In this document: piece after piece, positions 16,743 through 27,483 of the stretch | Layout: each line of letters starts with the position of its first letter | How positions within the stretch are numbered: position 1 is the stretch's first letter | Assembly (NCBI GenBank): GCA_016873115.1 | Contig: VGYB01000025.1 | Span: 1 to 33,069, forward strand | Length of the DNA stretch: 33,069 nt | Direction of reading: 5' to 3' | Source: Planctomycetota bacterium | GTDB taxonomy: Bacteria > Planctomycetota > Phycisphaerae > Phycisphaerales > SM1A02 | Position numbers and translations under genes: made by a program | The notes under the pieces: generated by a model | Database searches by the model: none | The model's input: only the letters and a program-made list of their open reading frames with translations | What the model was told of the DNA's origin: nothing

Positions 16743-18077
16743 TCACTTCGGGATCTTGTTGCCGGCCTTGGTGTCGCCCGGCACCGCGCCAAGGCCGCCC
16801 TTGAGCGAGCCGCCGCCGAACTTCGACAGGAGCCTCTGCATCGCCGGGTCGGCAGCGCGCTCGACCATTGGCTCGTCGCGATCGCGGCCACGGCTGCCAC
16901 GGCCGCCTCGGCCACCACCGCGGTCTTCGCGCTCGGGGCGCGGCGGGGCATCCTTCAGCGCCTTGATCGAGAGCGCGATGCGCTTCTTCCTTCCATCGAT
17001 CGAGAGGATCTTGATGGTGACGACCTCATCCTTGCGCAGCGTGGCCACCGGGTTGGGCAGGCGCTCATGCGTGATTTCGCTGATGTGCACCAGGCCCTCG
17101 ACGCCGGGTGCCAGTTCCACGAACGCGCCGAACTCCGTGAGGTTGGTCACGCGACCAGTCACGGTCGCGCCTTCCTGAAGGTCCTTCATGGCCGTCGCGA
17201 CCGGGTCGGCCATCACGGCCTTGCGGCTCAGGGTGATCTTGATGTCCTTGCCCCGACGCTCGACACGGATGACCTTGACCTCGACGATGTCGCCTTCCTT
17301 CACGGCATCCTTCGCATGGCGCAGGCGCTCGTGGGCGAGCTCGGAGATCGGGATCAGGCCGTCGGCGCCGCCCAGATCGGCAAAGGCACCGTAGGGCTGC
17401 ACGCTCACGATCGTGGCGGGGCGCTGCTGTCCGATGTCGAGCACGGCCATGAGTTGCTCGCGCTTCTCCGCCTTGTCGCGCTCAAGCACCTTGCGGCGGG
17501 AGAGGACCATTCGGCCCCTTTCCTTCTTGAGCTCAATGATCTCGCAGGCGAACTTCTGGCCGATGAACACCGAGATGTCCTCGAGGTGGCGCAGATCGAC
17601 ATGTGCCGCCGGCATGAACGCCTTGTGGTGCGCGAACTCCATCTCAAGGCCGCCGCGGTTCATGCCGGTGCAGCGGGCTTCGATCAACTGGCCGACCTCG
17701 ACATCGCCGAAGGCAGCCTTCGTCACTTGACCAGGTCGGGCCAGGATCAGGATGTTCTCGAAGGGATCGAGCCGCTCAACGATGAAGTCGAAGCTCTCGC
17801 CGAGCGCCGGAAGGTCCTCGAAATGAGCGATCGGGCAGACGCCTTGGCTCTTGGGGCCGAACTCCACGAAGACATCCCCGCCGTGCACTTGGACCACCCG
17901 CCCGGTGCGCATCTGCCGGCCGCCGGGTTTCGGCACCGCGGCACGGCTTGGGGCCGACATCAGTTCATCCACGCTCTTGCCGCCGAGCGCCTCGGCGATC
18001 TCGGCCTCGAGCCCCGCGTCGAGGCGGCTGGTGGCGGGAGTGGGGTGGGGTGTGGACGGCGACTGGTCGTCGGACAT
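16743..18077 (-). CDS. S1 domain RNA-binding protein (ribosomal protein S1-like, four S1 domains)
   Basis: A 444-residue cytoplasmic protein with four S1 OB-fold modules at about residues 56-114, 127-196, 215-286 and 302-373. The last two are the most canonical (PYGAFADLGGADGLIPISELAHER and EFGAFVELAPGVEGLVHISEITHE each follow the YGAF/FGAFV...GLVHISE pattern). An Arg/Gly-rich segment (GGGRGGRGSRGRDRDEP, about 387-403) and a basic tail follow. Known S1 proteins bind mRNA and help place it on the 30S subunit. Four domains is fewer than the six of E. coli S1 but common in other phyla, so this could be the main S1 or a paralogue. The N-terminus (SPSTPHPTPATS) is disordered. It is divergent from the pilM operon across a 242-base gap. 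Confidence 0.85.
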   Translation of the reverse strand: MSDDQSPSTPHPTPATSRLDAGLEAEIAEALGGKSVDELMSAPSRAAVPKPGGRQMRTGRVVQVHGGDVFVEFGPKSQGVCPIAHFEDLPALGESFDFIVERLDPFENILILARPGQVTKAAFGDVEVGQLIEARCTGMNRGGLEMEFAHHKAFMPAAHVDLRHLEDISVFIGQKFACEIIELKKERGRMVLSRRKVLERDKAEKREQLMAVLDIGQQRPATIVSVQPYGAFADLGGADGLIPISELAHERLRHAKDAVKEGDIVEVKVIRVERRGKDIKITLSRKAVMADPVATAMKDLQEGATVTGRVTNLTEFGAFVELAPGVEGLVHISEITHERLPNPVATLRKDEVVTIKILSIDGRKKRIALSIKALKDAPPRPEREDRGGGRGGRGSRGRDRDEPMVERAADPAMQRLLSKFGGGSLKGGLGAVPGDTKAGNKIPK

Positions 18078-18131
18078 GATGAACGGGGTAGGGGTGGGCG
18101 ATCCGGGCCTTCGTTGGGCACCGGGTCGAGG

Positions 18132-18137
18132 ATGCTA
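18132..18137 (-). promoter_or_regulatory. Possible -10 box of the S1 protein gene
   Basis: Minus-strand TAGCAT preceded by CCTG lies in the divergent gap and would give a leader of about 48 bases before the ATG at 18077. No clear -35. Confidence 0.3.
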
Positions 18138-18233
18138 CAGGCGGCCGTTCCTGCCGGAAGCAGCCGAACGGCGAAACCGCCCGGGCAACCGCCCCGTATC
18201 GACATGCTGGCGGACGCCGCGCCCGTCTCGCCG

Positions 18234-18239
18234 TATGAT
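18234..18239 (+). promoter_or_regulatory. Putative -10 box of the pilMN operon
   Basis: TATGAT matches the -10 consensus in five of six positions within GC-rich sequence. Transcription from about 18246 would give a 74-base leader carrying AGAGGAG (18302-18308), eleven bases before the ATG. The -35 region is poor, so an activator or alternative sigma factor is possible. Confidence 0.4.
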
Positions 18240-18319
18240 CGATCATCCACCCTCCCGGCGCCCTGCGGGCGTTCCGGGCTCAGTTCGGCTCACCCTGGCG
18301 CAGAGGAGCAGTACCACGA

Positions 18320-20476
18320 ATGGCAACCGCCAAGTCCGCTTGGGGCATTGAGATCGGCGCATCGGCCCTGAAAGCCATCCGACTCGTCCGCGAGGGCAGT
18401 TCGGTCGTCGTCACCGATTTCACGGTCATCCCCCACCAGCAGGTGCTCTCCGCCCCGGATGTCGATCCGGCCGCCATGGTCCGGTACACGCTTGGTCAAT
18501 TCCTTGCGACCAATGCCGAGAAGCTCAAGTCCGACCGTGTGGTGGTCAGCGTGGCCGGGCGCGACGCCTTTGCACGCTTCGCCAAGTTGCCGATAGGTGG
18601 AAACCTGAAGAACCTCCCGAAGCTCGTTGATTTCGAGTCGAAGCAACAGATTCCCTTCCCAATAGATCAGGTTGAGTGGGACTATCAGGCTTTCAAGCGC
18701 GAGGACAACATCGAGGTCGATGTCGGGATCTTCGCCATCACCAAGGACCGCATCGGCGAACTGCTCACGCTCTATCGCGAGTGTGGTCTCAATCCCGATG
18801 TCATCACGATCGCGCCCAATGCGGTCTTCAACGCCGTGACCTACGACCTGGCCCTCAGCCCTTCGGACGGTCCGGTCATGGTGGTGGATGTGGGGACCAA
18901 CGCCACGGACATCGTCGTGGCCGAGCGCGGCATCGGCTGGATGCGCAGCTTCCCGCTTGGTGGGCATTCCTTCACGGAAGCCATCTCCGGTGGCTTCGAC
19001 ATCCCGTACAAGAAGGCCGAGAGACTCAAGCTCGAGGGGGCGGCCAGCAAGCATGCCAAGCAGGTCATGCAGCGTATGAAGGACACCTTCGACAACCTGA
19101 TCAGCGAGATCCGCAAGTCGAAGGACTATTACGAGAGCACCCACCCGGGCGCCACAATCGAGAAGATTCTCGGCACCGGCTCGACGCTCAAGATTCCTGG
19201 ACTCAGGAAGTTCATCACGCAGCAGATCGGGACCGAGGTCGAGCGTCTTGACGAATTCAAGCGCCTCCAGGTTGAGGGTGACCAGGCGGCCGATTTCGCT
19301 GCGAATGCCATGGGGATGGTCGTCGCGTATGGTCTTGCGCTCCAGGGGGTTGGTCTCGGTTCGATCAACATCAATCTGGTGCCGATCGCCGTGCGGCGTG
19401 AGCGCGCTTGGATGGCCAAGGGCAAGTGGTTTGCCGCAGCAGCGGGCCTGGGCTTGCTCATCAGCGCCATGCTGTTCATCCGCCCGATTTCCGGGCGCAG
19501 TGGCCTTGGCAACTCGCCACCCGCTTCGGTCGAGTCGACCATCAGTCAGGGCAAGCGGTTCAAGGCCCAGTACGACGAGCTTTCTGGTGCTGGCTCCCAA
19601 GGTGGCGCCGCGCAGAACATGCTGTCGCTGACCGACTACCGCAATGTCTGGCCGCACTTGGTCCACGATGTGTACGCCGCGCTCGCCGCCGCCCAGCCGC
19701 AGGCTGCGCTGCTCGGCGGCAATCTGGAAGAGATGAAGGCCATCCCTGTGGCCGAGCGACGTCTCGTGACGCTCGATGAGCTCGGCAGCACCTATGTGGT
19801 GCCCGGTGCCGACGGCAAGCGCCGCATCAGGGTGTCGATGAAGATCAGCCTCTCGCATGCTGACCCGGGTGTCTTCCTCAACAAGGAACGGAGTGTTGCC
19901 GGCTGGCTTCGTGCGAACGCGGATCGCGCCGATGTGCCGTACGTGATCGTCGCCGACAGCATCAAGATCCCCGATGACTGGACGGAGATCGAGGTCGGCA
20001 AAGGCGCACGCCAGAAGCCCGATGCGCCTGCTTTTAGCGGCGGCAAGTCCGACTTCAATTCACCGTCCCCGGATGACCCACCCAAGTCCGGCGAAAACAA
20101 CAAGGGCGCCGGGGGATTCCAGGGCCGTCGCAAGCCGCCTGCAGGTGGCGGCCAGATGCCTGGCATGGGACAGGGCCTAGGCCTGAGCGGTAGTGGCGAG
20201 GGTGCCGGGGATGGTTCCGGAGATGGGTCGACCGGTGGTGGCGGGAGTTGGTCCGACGGCACGGATGGTGGCAGCCGGAGCCGTCGCAGGACCGGTGGTG
20301 CAGCCACGGGTGCCGAAGCCGAGGCGATCAAGGTCCTTGACGAGGCTCGCATCGGCGAGGCCCCGAGCACCTATCAGGCAGGCGAGGTGTTCTATGTCGG
20401 CGATGTGACCTTCGAGGTCGAACTCCGCGATCCCCGGGGCGCTTCCGCAGCGGTGCCTGCCGAGGGAACCCAGTGA
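18320..20476 (+). CDS. pilM: PilM-PilN fusion protein (type IV pilus / type II secretion inner-membrane platform)
   Basis: A 718-residue protein, about twice normal PilM length. Residues 5-345 are an actin-like PilM ATPase: phosphate-1 loop GIEIGASALKAI (9-20), KLPIGG and ESKQQIPFP segments, phosphate-2 loop VVDVGTNATDIVVAERG (188-204), the PLGGHSFTEAI helix and a C-terminal GTGSTLKIPGL. At 351-355 comes INLVP, followed by basic residues (AVRRERAWMAKGKW) and a membrane helix (about 369-389). This is the hallmark N-terminus of PilN, whose INLLP peptide docks onto PilM in other bacteria. The extracytoplasmic part (VWPHLVHDVYAALAAAQP, then a beta-rich stretch) fits the PilN ferredoxin-like domain. 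It ends in a long Gly/Ser/Asp-rich region (about 575-675) and a beta-rich tail. It overlaps the next gene by one base (TGATG). Confidence 0.85.
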   Translation: MATAKSAWGIEIGASALKAIRLVREGSSVVVTDFTVIPHQQVLSAPDVDPAAMVRYTLGQFLATNAEKLKSDRVVVSVAGRDAFARFAKLPIGGNLKNLPKLVDFESKQQIPFPIDQVEWDYQAFKREDNIEVDVGIFAITKDRIGELLTLYRECGLNPDVITIAPNAVFNAVTYDLALSPSDGPVMVVDVGTNATDIVVAERGIGWMRSFPLGGHSFTEAISGGFDIPYKKAERLKLEGAASKHAKQVMQRMKDTFDNLISEIRKSKDYYESTHPGATIEKILGTGSTLKIPGLRKFITQQIGTEVERLDEFKRLQVEGDQAADFAANAMGMVVAYGLALQGVGLGSININLVPIAVRRERAWMAKGKWFAAAAGLGLLISAMLFIRPISGRSGLGNSPPASVESTISQGKRFKAQYDELSGAGSQGGAAQNMLSLTDYRNVWPHLVHDVYAALAAAQPQAALLGGNLEEMKAIPVAERRLVTLDELGSTYVVPGADGKRRIRVSMKISLSHADPGVFLNKERSVAGWLRANADRADVPYVIVADSIKIPDDWTEIEVGKGARQKPDAPAFSGGKSDFNSPSPDDPPKSGENNKGAGGFQGRRKPPAGGGQMPGMGQGLGLSGSGEGAGDGSGDGSTGGGGSWSDGTDGGSRSRRRTGGAATGAEAEAIKVLDEARIGEAPSTYQAGEVFYVGDVTFEVELRDPRGASAAVPAEGTQ

Positions 20477-21933
20477 TGGCGAAGCCGAACATCAAGTTCG
20501 ACCTGAAGGGGATCAAACTCAACCCGCAGAAGGTCAAGGTGCTCGCGGGGAAGTACGGCTTGGTGATCGTTGGCGGCATCGTGCTGATCGCGGCTCCGGT
20601 CGCCGCGTACATCGCAGCGGATGGCATGAACGGCACGTTGGCCGCCGATGCCGCAGCCCGTGCCGACAAGTTCAACGACCTCAAGGCGATTCGCACGGCC
20701 GAGGTGTCGCTGGCGCTGCCCGGCCAGGAACCGTTCTCGCAGCAGGGCTTGGTGATCAACCAGAAGTTGATCGACCAGTACAAGCAACGCTTGGACTCCG
20801 TGTCCAAGCAGAGCGTGGCCACTCGCGAACTCGCGGTGAAGCACAATCGCAAGGACCGCGAGCCGTTCGTGGGCATGCGCCTCGCCATGGGCGACCCTGC
20901 GCTGAAGGAACTGCCCCTCCTCGTCTTCGATCGTCTGGAGAAGGAGTATGTGCAGTTGTTGGCCTCGATGGGGGCCGGAGATCCCTTCCCCGAAGTCGAC
21001 ATGGTCGCGGAACTCTCGCGCCGCCGCTCGCAAGTCATCGATGCCGAGTTCGGCGCGAAGGCCGAGGGCGAACTCACTCCCGAGGAGCGGACATCGCTCG
21101 GCACGAAGCTGGCCGACGAGCGCCTCGCGCGCTACTGCGAGCACGCGCGCCAAATCTCGTTCTATGCCGATGCGGCTTCGATCGGCGCGCCAGACAAGTC
21201 GCTCCGCACCACCAAGCTCAAGCCCTTCACCCTGTTCCTCATGCAGTGGAACTACTGGGTCGCCGAGGATGTGCTCGCGGCGCTGAAGGCGGCCAACGGC
21301 GAGAGGGATGTGCTGCAGGGCCCGGTCAAGCGCATCCTTGCCCTGTCGTCGACGCTGCAGGCACCCTCGGTGGCCGCAGCCCCGGCCGATGGCGCTGCTG
21401 CCGGCGATGGTGCCGAACCTCCTCCTCCGCCTGTCGACGATGGATCGGGTGCCGCGGCAGCCGGTGGCGATGCCGCCGTCGTCGCCGGATCCACTGGCGA
21501 GCCCGTCAATCCCGAAGCACCGCTGCCCGCGGCGGACTACTCGAAGTCCTTCACGGGGCGCTCGACCAACCAACTCTTCGACATCGTCACCTGTGAAGTA
21601 CGACTGATCGTCGAGACGTCGTCCATTCCGCAGGTCATGGACCAACTGGCCCGGCGGAACTTCATCACGGTCACCGATGTCAAGCTCCGGCCGGTTGATT
21701 CCTTTGCGGCCGCCGAAGAGGGCTTCATGTACGGTGCGGCACCGGTCTCGGCCGTGTCTCTCAAGCTCGAGACCGTCTGGCTGCGCGAGTGGACCGGCCC
21801 ATTCATGCCGGATGACCTTCGGACTCGTCTCAATACTTCGGGCATGCTGCTTGGTGCCGGTGCCGCGGCAGCAGATGCGCCGACCGATGGAACCGATCCG
21901 GCCGCCGCAGCGGCGGATGCACCGCAAGGCTGA
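20476..21933 (+). CDS. PilO/GspM-like bitopic membrane protein (divergent)
   Basis: A 485-residue protein. Its start overlaps the pilMN stop (TGATG) and GAGGGAA lies seven bases upstream. It has a short basic cytoplasmic segment, one membrane helix (about 28-47, YGLVIVGGIVLIAAPVAAYIA) and a large periplasmic helical region with charged residues. A Pro/Ala/Gly linker (about 295-350, includes EPPPPPVDDGSG) leads to an alpha/beta domain (about 355-450; DIVTCEVRLIVETSSIPQVM, FITVTDVKLRPVDS, VSLKLETVWLREW). The helix, long helical stalk, then ferredoxin-like end is the plan of PilO and GspM, which pair with PilN in the alignment complex. The assignment rests on topology and position; direct sequence similarity is not obvious to me. 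It is larger than usual PilO (about 200 residues). Confidence 0.65.
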   Translation: MAKPNIKFDLKGIKLNPQKVKVLAGKYGLVIVGGIVLIAAPVAAYIAADGMNGTLAADAAARADKFNDLKAIRTAEVSLALPGQEPFSQQGLVINQKLIDQYKQRLDSVSKQSVATRELAVKHNRKDREPFVGMRLAMGDPALKELPLLVFDRLEKEYVQLLASMGAGDPFPEVDMVAELSRRRSQVIDAEFGAKAEGELTPEERTSLGTKLADERLARYCEHARQISFYADAASIGAPDKSLRTTKLKPFTLFLMQWNYWVAEDVLAALKAANGERDVLQGPVKRILALSSTLQAPSVAAAPADGAAAGDGAEPPPPPVDDGSGAAAAGGDAAVVAGSTGEPVNPEAPLPAADYSKSFTGRSTNQLFDIVTCEVRLIVETSSIPQVMDQLARRNFITVTDVKLRPVDSFAAAEEGFMYGAAPVSAVSLKLETVWLREWTGPFMPDDLRTRLNTSGMLLGAGAAAADAPTDGTDPAAAAADAPQG

Positions 21934-21977
21934 TTGACCAGAGGCAATCTCAACACCCCGATCAACGGAGAGCAGAC

Positions 21978-23930
21978 ATGGGAAGCAAGATCAACCCCTT
22001 CGAGCAGCATGTCGAGAAATTCGTGCTTGGCATCGCGGTCCTGGGAGTCATCGCCGTTGGTGCGTGGGAGTTCGGCGTCAACGAATCGACGGTCACCTTT
22101 GGTGGCAAGAAGGTCCCCATCGCCACCATCGACGGCGAGTTGGACAGGGAAGCGCAGAGTCTGCAGAGCAGATTGCGCGATGAGGCCGAGCCCGGCGTTG
22201 CGTTCCCGGAGCTGAAGCGGGCCACCAGTGTGCTCTTCGCGGAGCGTCTGCAGCAGGGATCAGGAGCAGACGCATCGATCCCGGCGAACGGACCGAACCT
22301 GGCCGCGGTCCTGGTGAAGGATGGCTTGTCGAAGGATGTCACCTATCACGCGCCCATGTTCGGTGCGCCGACCTCGCTCCTCGTGCAGTCGACCTCGGAT
22401 GCGGTGACCGACGAGGCCAGGTCCACCTTCAAGGAGTTCCTCGACCCGGTTCTTCCGGATGGTGTCGCCGACATCACCTGGGTTACGCCCTCCGCACTGA
22501 TCGATCTTGAGGCCATGCGCACCGAACTCGGGTCCTCGGGGGGCGGCGACTCCAAGGCCATACCCACGCGCTGGTGGGGAAACACGCTCCTGATCGCGGA
22601 TGTGGTGTTCGAGCGCCAGGAACTTCGCGAAGACGGTTCGTGGGGCCCAGCCACCGTGGTTGATCCGGTCGGCACCCAGTTGGCTGCGGAGCTCTCGTTC
22701 CGCAAGGAGCTCGAGGCCAGCCCGGCGCCTCCTGAACTTCGCGGCACGATTGTCGAAACCTTGAAGCAACACACTGAGCAGCAGCTCGTGCTGCGCCCCG
22801 AGTTCTATGAAACCAAGCACGGCCGCTGGCTTGAACCCAGTGATGCGGCACCAGCGGCGCCGGTTGGGCTCTCTGATGAGGAACTCCGCAAGCTTCGAGA
22901 ACTCAACAAGGCGCAAGATGCCCTGAAGAAGCTTGAAGCGCAGCGCGTGCGCCTCGAGGCTGAACTCAAGGAACTCGGCGGGCGGCTCGATGCTCCCGCG
23001 GGCGACGACAAGAAGAAGGACAAGGACAACAAGTCGTCGGGTGCCGGTGGTGATGGTGGTGGTGGCATGGGCGGTGGCATGGGCGGTGGCGGCATGAGTG
23101 GTCGTCGCGACCCGAATGCAGGCAAGGATGCCGAGAAGGACAAGAAGCGCATCCAAAAGACCAAGTTGCTGGATCAGGTCGTCAAGGACATCGAGGCCAA
23201 GAAGAAGCAAGTCATTGCGTTGGGTGGCACACCAAAGGAACCCGAGAAGGAGGCGAATGAACTCGACTTGGCCAAGGCCCCTTCAGTCCGCGTCTGGACG
23301 CATGATGTCAAGGTGAAGCCAGGGGGAACGTACCGATACCGCTGTTCGGTGAAGCTCCTGAACCCGTTCCTGGGCAAGGGATCCGTGCTGACGGCGGCCC
23401 AGCAGCCTCTGGCCAAGGTCTCATCGATCGCCTCGGCCACCAGCGTCTGGAGCGCTTCCTACACCGTTCCACGTGAGCTCGCCATCTTCGTGACGGGGGC
23501 GAACCCGCGCGGGCGCGGTCAGGCAACCCTCGAGGTCTACCGCCTGCATGACGGGCAGCGTCGGATGGAGAGCTTCACGGTCAGCCCCGGCGATCGCATC
23601 GGTCAGGTCGCGTCATCCAAGAGCGAGAGTGCTGGCGTGGACTACACGACCGATTGGTTCCTCGTCGACATCTTCGTTGATGCGAAGGTCGTCAATCCGA
23701 AACCCGATGACGAGGCTGACCCCAGTGACCGGATCGTCGTGGTCATTCAGGATCTCCGTGGCAAGTTGTTGGAGTACCGGGCGCCTCGGGTGGACAGGGG
23801 CAGCGCTGCGCGCGCGACCCTGAAGAGCGAAGTGGAGCAAGCCAAGGCGGGCGCAACCGTGAATCCCGCAGTCGATGCGCCGCCCTCGGGGGGTGCACCA
23901 ACGGGGCCCGCGGGCGGACCGGGAGCCTGA
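21978..23930 (+). CDS. Third protein of the pilMN operon: coiled-coil membrane protein of unknown family
   Basis: A 650-residue bitopic protein. The ATG at 21978 has GGAG seven bases upstream. A membrane helix at about 14-31 (KFVLGIAVLGVIAVGAWEF) leads to a periplasmic region with mixed structure. A strong coiled coil (about 298-336, LRKLRELNKAQDALKKLEAQ), a Lys/Asp and Gly/Met-rich linker (DGGGGMGGGMGGGGMSGRR), a second charged helix (about 380-415) and a beta-rich domain (about 430-610; VKPGGTYRYRCSVKLLNPFLG, RELAIFVTGANPRGRGQATL, WFLVDIFVD, IVVVIQDLRGKLLEYRAP) follow. It is last in the operon, where PilP/PilQ-type genes usually sit. It lacks a lipobox and a secretin domain. It may replace PilP as the link to the outer membrane (inference). 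A terminator follows 21 bases after the stop. Confidence 0.65.
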   Translation: MGSKINPFEQHVEKFVLGIAVLGVIAVGAWEFGVNESTVTFGGKKVPIATIDGELDREAQSLQSRLRDEAEPGVAFPELKRATSVLFAERLQQGSGADASIPANGPNLAAVLVKDGLSKDVTYHAPMFGAPTSLLVQSTSDAVTDEARSTFKEFLDPVLPDGVADITWVTPSALIDLEAMRTELGSSGGGDSKAIPTRWWGNTLLIADVVFERQELREDGSWGPATVVDPVGTQLAAELSFRKELEASPAPPELRGTIVETLKQHTEQQLVLRPEFYETKHGRWLEPSDAAPAAPVGLSDEELRKLRELNKAQDALKKLEAQRVRLEAELKELGGRLDAPAGDDKKKDKDNKSSGAGGDGGGGMGGGMGGGGMSGRRDPNAGKDAEKDKKRIQKTKLLDQVVKDIEAKKKQVIALGGTPKEPEKEANELDLAKAPSVRVWTHDVKVKPGGTYRYRCSVKLLNPFLGKGSVLTAAQQPLAKVSSIASATSVWSASYTVPRELAIFVTGANPRGRGQATLEVYRLHDGQRRMESFTVSPGDRIGQVASSKSESAGVDYTTDWFLVDIFVDAKVVNPKPDDEADPSDRIVVVIQDLRGKLLEYRAPRVDRGSAARATLKSEVEQAKAGATVNPAVDAPPSGGAPTGPAGGPGA

Positions 23931-23951
23931 CCCTTCCTCCATTGAAGATCC

Positions 23952-23979
23952 AACGCCCGGCCCGATGCCGGGCGTTTTT
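23952..23979 (+). terminator. Intrinsic terminator of the pilMN operon
   Basis: A perfect ten-base-pair stem (AACGCCCGGC with GCCGGGCGTT) and a five-base loop (CCGAT), running into TTTTT at 23975-23979. It separates the pilus operon from the rRNA promoter about 50 bases downstream. Confidence 0.9.
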
Positions 23980-24029
23980 ATGAGCGATTGGTGGTCCACC
24001 GGCGTAGGGCCGTACACCATCGCCGTGTC

Positions 24030-24057
24030 TTGACAGAGGGCGTGGCTTCAGTATCAT
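24030..24057 (+). promoter_or_regulatory. rRNA promoter of the 23S-5S operon
   Basis: TTGACA at 24030-24035, a 16-base spacer and TATCAT at 24052-24057, the best sigma-70 type promoter in the window. Expected start of transcription is near 24064. A palindrome GGTGGTCCACC lies upstream at 23990-24000. The promoter shows that the 23S gene is transcribed on its own. Confidence 0.8.
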
Positions 24058-24063
24058 CGACCC

Positions 24064-24315
24064 TCCGCCCATCGTTTCTGCGATGTGTGGCAGCCTTGCA
24101 AATCAGGGCTGATTTCATTGACAATCAGGAAACGTAGGTGTCGTGTGCTGACCAAGCGCGCGCACGGTTCATGCGAGCCGTGCGAAGCGGAGGTGCAGCA
24201 ACACCGAGTGAATTAGAAACACGAGCAGCTTGAGGGCTGCTTCGGCGCCTAGCCGAAGCGGATGGTCGCATATGCCGGCCGTCCTGGTGCGTCAACGACG
24301 GTGTGTGGTTGACGT
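24064..24315 (+). other. 23S rRNA leader with hairpin series and processing-stem arm
   Basis: This 250-base stretch holds no gene. It contains an AAATCAG/CTGATTT inverted repeat (24100-24115), a CGCACGG/CCGTGCG hairpin (about 24166-24184), GCAGC/GCTGC, and a perfect GCTTCGGC/GCCGAAGC hairpin (24239-24259). At its end CGTC and ACGACGGTG (24290-24303) and GGTTGAC (24307-24313) can pair with sequence just after the 23S gene (27070-27094). This extends helix 1 into a long processing stem of the kind cut by RNase III. No tRNA lies in the leader. Confidence 0.65.
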
Positions 24316-27069
<2,754 letters not shown>

Positions 27070-27224
27070 GTCTACCAGCCACCGTCGTCAGACGGTCTGG
27101 TGTCCAGGCTCCAAGCCTTCAAGCGTCTCGTGTTTAAGGCTCGAGTGTCTCGGCCAATGGGCCGGGCACGACACCCGTTTCCTAGTCATCTCTCCAGGCT
27201 CGCCGACAGGCGTGTCTGGGGTTT
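27070..27224 (+). other. 23S-5S spacer with alternative pairing
   Basis: A 155-base spacer without tRNA. The segment 27080-27094 can pair with the 23S leader, or alternatively form a local hairpin: ACCAG (27074-27078) and ACCGTC (27081-27086) with GACGGT (27091-27096) and CTGGT (27097-27101), with a two-base bulge. Both folds use the same bases. Confidence 0.55.
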
Positions 27225-27330
27225 GTCGGTGACGATAGCCAAGGGGTCACACCTGTTCCCATCCCGAACACAGCAGTTAAGACCTTGGCGCCGATGATAC
27301 TGCTCAGCGGGAAAGTAGGTCATCGCCGAC
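27225..27330 (+). rRNA. rrf: 5S ribosomal RNA
   Basis: About 106 bases. Helix I pairs GTCGGTGA (27225-27232) with TCGCCGAC (27323-27330), including one G-T wobble. Internal landmarks are CACACCTGTTCCCATCCCGAACAC (loop B/C region, 5' half), GTTAAG, and GCGCCGATGATACTGC followed by GCGGGAAAGTAGGTC. It is co-transcribed with 23S and followed by an intrinsic terminator. Confidence 0.93.
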
Positions 27331-27335
27331 TTCAT

Positions 27336-27376
27336 GGGCCCTCTTGGTGAACGCCAGGGGGGCCCTTTTCGTTTTT
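27336..27376 (+). terminator. Intrinsic terminator of the 23S-5S operon
   Basis: A twelve-base-pair stem (27336-27347 with 27354-27365, core GGGCCC/GGGCCC, two G-T pairs) and a six-base loop TGAACG, followed by TTTTCGTTTTT. Confidence 0.9.
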
Positions 27377-27483
27377 GACGTGCTCCTCGGCCCAGAGCCC
27401 TTCCGATACCATGTGGCGGGCAGGGGCGTACCCACACTCGCCAACGTTCACTCGTTTGGTTCGCGCCACCCAGGAGCGTCACG

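Noticed and set aside
20392-21927. Minus-strand open frame of 511 codons opposite the second pilus-operon gene
   Set aside because: Composition is Arg/Gly/His-rich with no domain; it is the antisense shadow of a GC-rich gene in which third-position bias keeps the frame open.
24118-24123. Second TTGACA in the 23S leader
   Set aside because: No -10 hexamer lies 16-18 bases downstream; more likely part of a short direct repeat in the leader.
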